From Betaproteobacteria bacterium (GTDB lineage: Bacteria > Pseudomonadota > Gammaproteobacteria > Burkholderiales > SG8-39): a DNA stretch of 24,057 bases. This document shows positions 16,092 to 21,753 of the stretch, in pieces. A program made the position numbers and the translations under genes. Below the pieces are notes generated by a model. That model saw nothing but the letters and a program-made list of their open reading frames with translations, was not told where the DNA came from and did not search any database. The stretch is taken from NCBI GenBank assembly GCA_007280315.1, contig QYQC01000076.1:1-24057 (forward strand), given 5' to 3'. Position 1 is the first letter of the stretch. Every line of letters starts with the position of its first letter.

Positions 16092-17291
16092 GTGCGCTAC
16101 ACCGATTTCGTCAGTTTCACCTACGCATCGCTCAGGGCGCAGCGGCTGCGCACCGCACTGACTGCGCTCGGCATCGCAGTCGGCATCGCCGCGGTAATCC
16201 TGCTTACCTCCATTGGCGAGGGGCTGCATCGATTCATCGTCGACGAATTCACCCAGTTCGGCACCAATATCATCGCCGTCAACCCGGGACGCATCGTGAC
16301 GCACGGCGCGCCGCTGGGGGCGGTCAACACGGTAAGGCCGCTGACCATCGACGACGCGCTGGCTCTGCGCCGCGCACCCTACGTCCAGGTCGCGGTGCCG
16401 GTGATCCAGGGAAATGCCGAGATCACGCGTACCGGCAGGAGCCGCCGTGTCACGCTCTACGGCGTAGGTGCGGAATTCGCTGCCGCGTTTCGCATGCGCG
16501 TCGCGATCGGCCAGTTTCTACCGGAGGACGACCCGCGCACGCCGCGCGCGTTCGCGGTACTGGGATCGAAGGCGGCGCTGGAATTGTTCGGCAGCGACAA
16601 TCCGCTGGGTGACCGCATCCGCGTCGGCGGCGAGCGCTATCGCGTCGTCGGTGTGATGCAATCCAAAGGCCAGGTGCTCGGCTTCGATCTGGACGACACG
16701 GTGTTCATTCCGGTGGGGCGGGCGATGGAGATGTTCAACCGCGAGAGCCTGATGGAGATCGACGTCACCTATGAGCCGACCGCGCCGCTGGCCGAGGTGG
16801 AGGAAGGCATCAGGCGGGTCCTGAACGCGCGCCACGGTTCGGAGGATTACACCGTCACGCCGCAGCAGAAAATGCTGGAGGTGTTTGGCACCGTGCTCGA
16901 CGCGGTTACGTTCGCTGTTGCCGCCATAGGCGGAATCTCCTTGCTGGTGGGCGGGGTGGGCATTCTCACCATACTCACCATTGCCGTGGCCGAGCGCACC
17001 TCCGAGATCGGATTGCTGCGCGCGGTAGGCGCGACACGGCGAAGCATTCTGCTGCTGTTCCTGGGCGAGGCCGCGCTGCTGGCGGTGCTCGGCGGTACCG
17101 CCGGGCTGCTGCTCGGCTGGGGCGCCGCACTGGCCCTGCATCTGGTGCTGCCGGCGCTGCCGGTGCACACGCCCTGGAGCTATGCACTGCTGGCGGAGCT
17201 GGTCGCGTTGGGCGTCGGACTCGCCGCCGGCGTGCTGCCGGCGCGGCGCGCAGCGCATCTGGACCCACTCGAAGCGTTGCGCAGCGAGTAG
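16092..17291 (+). CDS. ABC exporter permease 2 (MacB-type core + FtsX)
   Basis: A 399-residue permease with the same plan as its upstream neighbour: an N-terminal helix (about 18-40), a periplasmic MacB-type core (GEGLHRFIVDEFTQFGTNIIAVNPGR, LGSKAALELFG, YRVVGVMQSKGQVLGFD) and a C-terminal FtsX domain with the coupling segment ERTSEIGLLRAVGATRRSI. The start is a GTG at 16092, two bases after the stop of permease 1, with GGAG overlapping that stop as ribosome binding site. Equivalent motifs throughout the two proteins point to a tandem duplication followed by divergence. It is the last gene of the exporter operon as judged by spacing (47 bases to the next start). Confidence 0.92.
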   Translation: MRYTDFVSFTYASLRAQRLRTALTALGIAVGIAAVILLTSIGEGLHRFIVDEFTQFGTNIIAVNPGRIVTHGAPLGAVNTVRPLTIDDALALRRAPYVQVAVPVIQGNAEITRTGRSRRVTLYGVGAEFAAAFRMRVAIGQFLPEDDPRTPRAFAVLGSKAALELFGSDNPLGDRIRVGGERYRVVGVMQSKGQVLGFDLDDTVFIPVGRAMEMFNRESLMEIDVTYEPTAPLAEVEEGIRRVLNARHGSEDYTVTPQQKMLEVFGTVLDAVTFAVAAIGGISLLVGGVGILTILTIAVAERTSEIGLLRAVGATRRSILLLFLGEAALLAVLGGTAGLLLGWGAALALHLVLPALPVHTPWSYALLAELVALGVGLAAGVLPARRAAHLDPLEALRSE

Positions 17292-17338
17292 CTGCCGGCC
17301 GCACACGCACGCCATTACGACATTCGGAATATTTCCCG

Positions 17339-18979
17339 GTGACCGCACAAGAAATGAGAAGTTCGTCGCACGCACTGCTGTCGGTGTTTCAGGATCACGG
17401 CATAGACCGTGTATTCCTGGTTCCAGGCGAGAGCTATCTCGCGATTCTGGATGCGCTGTGCGACTTTCCCGGCATCGACGCAGTGACCTGTCGCCACGAG
17501 TCCGGCGCCGGATTCATGGCAGTGGCCGACGCACGGCTCAGCGGGCGGCCCGGGGTCGCACTGGTGAGCCGGGGTCCCGGTGCGACCAATGCCGCGATTG
17601 CGGTGCATACGGCGCAGCAGGACGCGATTCCGATGATTCTGATCGTCGGTCAGGTGCCTCGCGCCGATCTTCGCCGCGAGGCATTCCAGGAGATCGACTA
17701 CCGGCGCATGTACGGCACCATCGCGAAATGGGTGTTCGAGGCGATCGGCCCGGGCCAGCTTGCCGAGGCTGCATTCAAGGCGATCCGCATTGCCACCTCG
17801 GGGACTCCGGGACCGGTGGTGCTGGTGATTCCGGAGGACGTGCAGCAGCAACAGGTGGCGCAGCCGCGCTGGGTTGTAGGCGAACACGCGCGCACCCTGC
17901 CTGATGCCGCCAGCGTAAGCGAATTGATGCGCCGGATCGATGCGGCGGAGCGGCCGCTGATTGTCGCCGGTGGCGCATTCGAAGCGCCAGGCGGTCGCGA
18001 AGCGCTGGCGGCACTGGCCGAGGCATGGCAGATTCCGGTGGCGCTGTCGTTTCGACGCCTCGACCTATTTTCCAGCGAACATCCTCTCTATGTCGGCGAA
18101 CTGGGATTGGCCAATCCGAAGCGTCAGATCGACGCGTTCCGCCAGAGCGATCTGATACTCGCCCTCGGGACGCGCTTCGGCGACGTCACCAGCCAGGGCT
18201 ATAGCTTTCCCGACTTGCCGACTCCGGCGCAGACTTTTGTACACGCCTACGCAGATGCGCATATCGTCGGGCTGCACTTCGCGCCCGATTTCGGTTTGGT
18301 GTGCAATTCGATCGAACTGGCGCGCGCTCTCACACCCTGTCCGATACCTGAGATCGCGCCAGCGCGAGCGGCCTGGATCCGCCGCCTCAGGAAAATTATT
18401 GAATCCCATGCGGCCTGGCCACAGCGCAGCGCAGAGGACGGCGTCGATTTCGTTCAGGTGGTGAAAGCGGTACGCGCGCAGGCAAGCGCCGACGCTATCG
18501 TGTGCCTGGACGCGGGAACGTTTGCTGCTCCGGTTTATCGCCACTTCGGCTTCGTGCCGCCGCAGCGGCTCATGTCGCCGCTGTCAGGCACGATGGGCTA
18601 CGGCACTCCGGTGGCAATCGCGGCGCAGTTGCGCTTTCCCGGACGGCAGGTGATCTGCATGGTGGGCGACGGCGGCTTCATGATGACCGGAAACGAAATG
18701 ATCGCGGCGGTCGAGCGCAAGCTGCCGATCCTTTTCATACTGGCGAACAACGGCAGTTACGCCTCGATCCGGATTCAGCAGGAACTGCACTATCCGGGGC
18801 GCGCGCTGGGCACAAGTCTGTTTAACCCGGATTTCGAGCAGATCGCGCGCGCTTTCGGCATGCGCGCGCAGCGTGTCGTGCGCGAAGGCGAGGTGGCAGG
18901 CGCTGTGGCGAACGGCCTCGCCGCCGCCGCGCCCTATTTTATCGAGGTCAAGGCAAGTCTCAATGTTGTCCTGTCGTAA
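17339..18979 (+). CDS. Thiamine-diphosphate enzyme, acetolactate-synthase-like
   Basis: A 546-residue enzyme of the acetolactate synthase / pyruvate oxidase / benzoylformate decarboxylase superfamily. The N-terminal pyrimidine-binding domain carries the activating glutamate in CRHESGAGFMA (E54). A central domain spans about 195-330. The C-terminal PP domain has the ThDP/Mg2+ motif GDG (443-445) through NN (470-471). Length and overall look fit catalytic subunits of acetolactate synthase, but no small regulatory subunit gene is adjacent and substrate-specific residues cannot be decided by eye, so the reaction is left open. The GTG at 17339 is a plausible start, with ATG 17354 as alternative; neither has a strong ribosome binding site. 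It may be read with the exporter operon 47 bases upstream and is convergent with the next gene. Confidence 0.85.
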   Translation: MTAQEMRSSSHALLSVFQDHGIDRVFLVPGESYLAILDALCDFPGIDAVTCRHESGAGFMAVADARLSGRPGVALVSRGPGATNAAIAVHTAQQDAIPMILIVGQVPRADLRREAFQEIDYRRMYGTIAKWVFEAIGPGQLAEAAFKAIRIATSGTPGPVVLVIPEDVQQQQVAQPRWVVGEHARTLPDAASVSELMRRIDAAERPLIVAGGAFEAPGGREALAALAEAWQIPVALSFRRLDLFSSEHPLYVGELGLANPKRQIDAFRQSDLILALGTRFGDVTSQGYSFPDLPTPAQTFVHAYADAHIVGLHFAPDFGLVCNSIELARALTPCPIPEIAPARAAWIRRLRKIIESHAAWPQRSAEDGVDFVQVVKAVRAQASADAIVCLDAGTFAAPVYRHFGFVPPQRLMSPLSGTMGYGTPVAIAAQLRFPGRQVICMVGDGGFMMTGNEMIAAVERKLPILFILANNGSYASIRIQQELHYPGRALGTSLFNPDFEQIARAFGMRAQRVVREGEVAGAVANGLAAAAPYFIEVKASLNVVLS

Positions 18980-19041
18980 CGGCGCTGGTAGTGCGCATGC
19001 GGCGGCTACGGAATTGCTTCAGTTGGCTTTAATTCAAGGCA

Positions 19042-19063
19042 CCAGCGCGGAGCTATCCGCTGG
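19042..19063. terminator. Possible hairpin between convergent genes
   Basis: CCAG (19042-19045) pairs with CTGG (19060-19063) and CGGA (19048-19051) with TCCG (19056-19059) around GCTA, with a two-base bulge. Only a short T-run (TTTT) follows a few bases later on the plus strand. It sits in the 99-base gap between the convergent TPP enzyme and secreted-protein genes, so a terminator is expected here, but this structure is weak. Confidence 0.25.
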
Positions 19064-19078
19064 TTCCCAGTTTTGCAC

Positions 19079-20347
19079 TCAGCGACCGAAGATGCCGCGT
19101 AGTGCTTTTACGCCTTCCTGAATCGCATCAGCGGGTGTGGGGCCCTGTGGCTTGTCGGCCGGCGCGGGCGGGCTGTCTGTTTGCTGCGCGGCTGGGGCCG
19201 CGGGTTCTGCTTCGCGTCGCGCGGCGGAAGGTCTGCCACGGCGCGCGACGCGGCCTTCGTTTTCCGCGAGCATGGCTGTCGCAGTGGACTTGAGGCGCAG
19301 CTTCACCGCCCATTCCTGCTCCCACGTCTGCTTTGGATCCTTCGGGCGTGGCGGGTGCACCAGGTTCAGCTCGCCGCCATAGGCAATGAAATTGAACATT
19401 GAAGCCTCGCCTTTGAACACGCCGGCGGGAACGGTGCACTCGGTGGTCTGCGGCGGCATTACCACTTTTTCGCGAATCAGGCGCTCCACTTCGGCGGGCG
19501 GAATATAGTCCATCAGAATCTGGCCCATTTCCTGAACGTCACTTGAGGACCAGATTACGAGGTCGTTCTGGTTGTCGCCCTGACCCATCGCAGTGGCGAA
19601 ATACCCGGTTGCCCTGGGTACTGCCTTCCAGCTTACCGAAAACGCGCCGGCACTAGTCTTGCGTACCGGATCTAAGGCGACCGCGTCCATGAAATCATGT
19701 CGCTCGTCGATGGCGAAGCGGATTTCGGGCGAGTAATTGCCGGAGATCGCGTGGTCGCCGCGCAACGATCCTGCCGGCGGAATCGGACGTGCATCCTCCT
19801 GATTGGGCCAGGTGCCGTAACTGCGATTTCGCCCGGGCGCTGGTCCGCGCGGGCGCAAAATGGCGCGGCTGCGGAAAGCGCGTGCCGCGTCCTGCGGGTT
19901 GAGACTGGCGAAGTCAATGACTACCGGCTGGCCGGCACGCACGCTTTCGCCGCAGCCCCAATAGATCAGCATTCTGCCCTTGGGGCGCTCGAACGCGGGC
20001 TCTTCGTCGACGTCGCGCGCCGGAGCGCGTTCTACGCGGGGGCTGGTGAGCGGCAGCGCCTGTCCCATCGAAAGTCCCGACGGAATGGCGTGGGCTGCGC
20101 GCGGGTCGCCGCCCGCCTGCTGCGACGAGCCCAGGTCAAGCTTCATTCTCTTGCCTCCCTGCATTCCGGGCGGCATCATGCTTCCCATGCCCGGAGGCAG
20201 GTCGATGCCCATGCCACCTGCAGTTTCAATGCTCATCCAGTACAGGGCGATCGGCGGGCGGACCTGCTGCGTCTGTGCCAGAAGTGGCAGTGGCAGTAAG
20301 AGAACGACAGCGACGGCTATCGCAGTGGCTAGTACATGCGGTCTCAT
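19079..20347 (-). CDS. Secreted protein of unknown function, Met/Gly/Pro-rich N-terminus
   Basis: A 422-residue predicted exported protein. The signal peptide is clear (MRPHVLATAIAVAVVLLLP..., probable cleavage after LLA at about 24). Next comes a low-complexity segment rich in Met, Gly and Pro (about 44-70, GGMGIDLPPGMGSMMPPGM), then a more ordered region with GRMLIYWGCGESVRAGQPVV, a mid-section with repeated aromatic/Gly motifs (YFATAMGQGDNQNDLVIWSSSDVQ) and a C-terminal Ala/Pro-rich linker ending in ALRGIFGR. I recall similar uncharacterised proteins in other proteobacteria, but no function is known to me. The start at 20347 has AGAGG six bases upstream; the frame is open ten codons further but would spoil the signal peptide. 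It is divergent from the FNR-regulated region. Confidence 0.8.
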   Translation of the reverse strand: MRPHVLATAIAVAVVLLLPLPLLAQTQQVRPPIALYWMSIETAGGMGIDLPPGMGSMMPPGMQGGKRMKLDLGSSQQAGGDPRAAHAIPSGLSMGQALPLTSPRVERAPARDVDEEPAFERPKGRMLIYWGCGESVRAGQPVVIDFASLNPQDAARAFRSRAILRPRGPAPGRNRSYGTWPNQEDARPIPPAGSLRGDHAISGNYSPEIRFAIDERHDFMDAVALDPVRKTSAGAFSVSWKAVPRATGYFATAMGQGDNQNDLVIWSSSDVQEMGQILMDYIPPAEVERLIREKVVMPPQTTECTVPAGVFKGEASMFNFIAYGGELNLVHPPRPKDPKQTWEQEWAVKLRLKSTATAMLAENEGRVARRGRPSAARREAEPAAPAAQQTDSPPAPADKPQGPTPADAIQEGVKALRGIFGR

Positions 20348-20515
20348 GGCGTACCTCTTGCGGATCGATGTGCGCAATTATGCGCCCGGCCGCCGCGCAT
20401 GCGCTGATGGAACTGGTCGGGATGATAGACCAAGTCTACATCGGCCGGGTATGTTCGGCGGGGCACGACGCAGCTATCGATTTGGTGAAAATATGCAGAG
20501 GAATCGGCGTACCTT

Positions 20516-20557
20516 TTGACCTTGATCAAATCAGCGCTTGATCGCCGGCGGTACATT
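20516..20557 (+). promoter_or_regulatory. FNR box and class II promoter for a short transcript
   Basis: TTGACCTTGATCAA (20516-20529) matches TTGAT-N4-ATCAA in nine of ten positions. TACATT (20552-20557) begins after a 22-base gap, so with a start near 20563-20564 the box is centred at -41.5, the class II FNR position. Being palindromic, the box could also act leftward on the secreted-protein gene, where TATTTT (20493-20488 on the minus strand) is a weaker -10 candidate. Confidence 0.68.
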
Positions 20558-20562
20558 GGCTC

Positions 20563-20650
20563 ACCCTTTTGCTGATTTCCTCCCATCCTTCTGGGCAGAA
20601 GGGATCTTTCGGGCACTCGTTATTAAAATTTCGAGTGCCCGTTTTTCTTT
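20563..20650 (+). ncRNA. Candidate FNR-induced small RNA, about 88 nt
   Basis: This is bounded by the promoter at 20516-20557 and the intrinsic terminator at 20610-20650. No plus-strand gene lies upstream that the terminator could serve, and the universal stress gene has its own promoter downstream. The predicted RNA has an unpaired C/U-rich stretch (UUUCCUCCC, 20576-20584) that contains CCUCC, the complement of a Shine-Dalgarno core. Then comes a hairpin (CCUUCU, 20587-20592, with AGAAGG, 20597-20602, loop GGGC), a short linker GAUCUUUC and the terminator hairpin with its U-tail. This plan is typical of trans-acting sRNAs. FnrS of enterobacteria and AniS of Neisseria are known FNR-induced sRNAs, but I do not claim homology. 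An untranslated attenuated leader is the main alternative. Confidence 0.55.
20610..20650 (+). terminator. Strong intrinsic terminator
   Basis: CGGGCACTCG (20610-20619) pairs perfectly with CGAGTGCCCG (20632-20641) around a 12-base A/T-rich loop, followed by TTTTTCTTTT. On the minus strand the hairpin is not followed by a T-run, so it works rightward only. It lies between two FNR boxes and upstream of the universal stress gene. Confidence 0.88.
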
Positions 20651-20693
20651 TCCAGCTGCGGATTCGACAGTCGCCGCCGCGGTGGAATGCGGA

Positions 20694-20735
20694 TTGATCT
20701 TCATCAACATTGACGGCGCTGCGCGGCGCTATTGT
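20694..20735 (+). promoter_or_regulatory. Perfect FNR box and class II promoter of the universal stress gene
   Basis: TTGATCTTCATCAA (20694-20707) is a full ten-of-ten match to TTGAT-N4-ATCAA. TATTGT (20730-20735) starts after the same 22-base gap as at the upstream promoter. The transcript would begin near 20742, giving a leader of about 43 nt to the ATG at 20785. Regulation of usp genes by FNR/ANR under low oxygen is well known in proteobacteria. Confidence 0.75.
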
Positions 20736-20784
20736 CAGATCACGGCGCTGCAATCCGGGCGTGAATCAATCGAAAGGAATCGCC

Positions 20785-21615
20785 ATGGGATATAGGACTA
20801 TTCTGGTTCACATTGATCCTGGCACGCGTTGTTCACGGCGTGTCGAGGCTGCGATCAATCTCGCGCGGCAACACGATGCGCATTTGATCGGATTACACGC
20901 GCTGGCACCGTTCGAGCCGCCTGGTTATGTGTTGGCTCAAGTGGGGCCGGAACTGATGGAAGCGCAAAAGCGCGCGTCTGCCGCGGATCTGGCGCGCACG
21001 GAACGCGAATTTCTGGCAATGGCGTCGGCGGCGGGCCTGAGGAATATCGAATGGCGTGCCGCCATCGATGATCCGGTTGACGCGATGACCCTGCATGCGC
21101 GGTACGCCGACCTGCTGGTGATCGGACAGACGGATGCATCGCAGGACTCGAATATCTCCTCCGATTTTCCGGAACGGCTGGTGCTTGCCGCAGGCCGGCC
21201 GGTGCTGATTCTGCCCAGTGCCGGAACTTTTCCCACAATAGGAAAGCGGATACTCGTGGCCTGGAATCCGAGCCGCGAGGCTACGCGCGCGGTCACGGAC
21301 GCGATCCCAATGCTGCGACTGGCGGACAATGTGCACGTCATGGCGGTCAATCCGCGCTACGGTGAGCATGGCAGTGTGCCCGGCGCCGATATCGGCCTGT
21401 ATCTCGCGCGCCATGGCGTGCGGGTTGAAGTGAAGTCGGATCAAGGCGCCGAAATCGACGTCGGCAACGAACTGCTGTCGCGTGCCGCCGACCTCGATGC
21501 CGATCTCATCGTCATGGGCGGCTACGGCCATTCGCGGCTGAAGGAGTGGGTGCTGGGCGGTGCCACCCGAACCATTCTGGAGTCGATGACGGCGCCGGTT
21601 CTGATGTCGCATTAG
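20785..21615 (+). CDS. Universal stress protein, tandem UspA domains
   Basis: A 276-residue cytoplasmic protein with two UspA domains (about 1-145 and 152-276). The first begins MGYRTILVHIDPG and the second KRILVAWNPSREATRAV, both with the beta-strand and Asp/Asn pattern of the fold. The C-terminal domain has the nucleotide-loop type motif MGGYGHSRLKEWVLGGATR, close to the G-2x-G-9x-G(S/T) ATP motif but with GG where G(S/T) is expected, so ATP binding is not certain. AAGGA is well placed before the ATG at 20785. A frame open from 20710 includes the promoter and is not the true start. The FNR promoter upstream suggests a role in adaptation to oxygen limitation; the molecular function of such proteins is generally unclear. 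Confidence 0.92.
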   Translation: MGYRTILVHIDPGTRCSRRVEAAINLARQHDAHLIGLHALAPFEPPGYVLAQVGPELMEAQKRASAADLARTEREFLAMASAAGLRNIEWRAAIDDPVDAMTLHARYADLLVIGQTDASQDSNISSDFPERLVLAAGRPVLILPSAGTFPTIGKRILVAWNPSREATRAVTDAIPMLRLADNVHVMAVNPRYGEHGSVPGADIGLYLARHGVRVEVKSDQGAEIDVGNELLSRAADLDADLIVMGGYGHSRLKEWVLGGATRTILESMTAPVLMSH

Positions 21616-21676
21616 ACCGCCGGGAACTTGGCTATCGCGCAGGACGGTTCCTGTGCGAAAATTGTGGGATTCCGCT

Positions 21677-21699
21677 GGCTGGAACGCTTGTTTCCAGCC
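21677..21699. repeat. Intergenic hairpin between the universal stress gene and ppdK
   Basis: GGCTGGAA (21677-21684) pairs exactly with TTCCAGCC (21692-21699) around a seven-base loop. No T-run follows, so it is at best a weak or factor-dependent terminator. The rest of the 138-base gap shows nothing else convincing beyond the ribosome binding site of ppdK. Confidence 0.4.
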
Positions 21700-21753
21700 G
21701 CCTGCACTATTGAGTGGACATTCCCCGGATTTTCTATTTCTAGAGGCGTCGAC

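Noticed and set aside
20538..20795. An 85-codon plus-strand frame across the candidate sRNA.
   Set aside because: It would start upstream of the predicted transcript start and read through the strong terminator and the second FNR box. It lacks a ribosome binding site.
21710..21738. TTGAGT-N17-TCTATT as a ppdK promoter.
   Set aside because: The transcript would start almost inside the ppdK ribosome binding site, leaving no usable leader.
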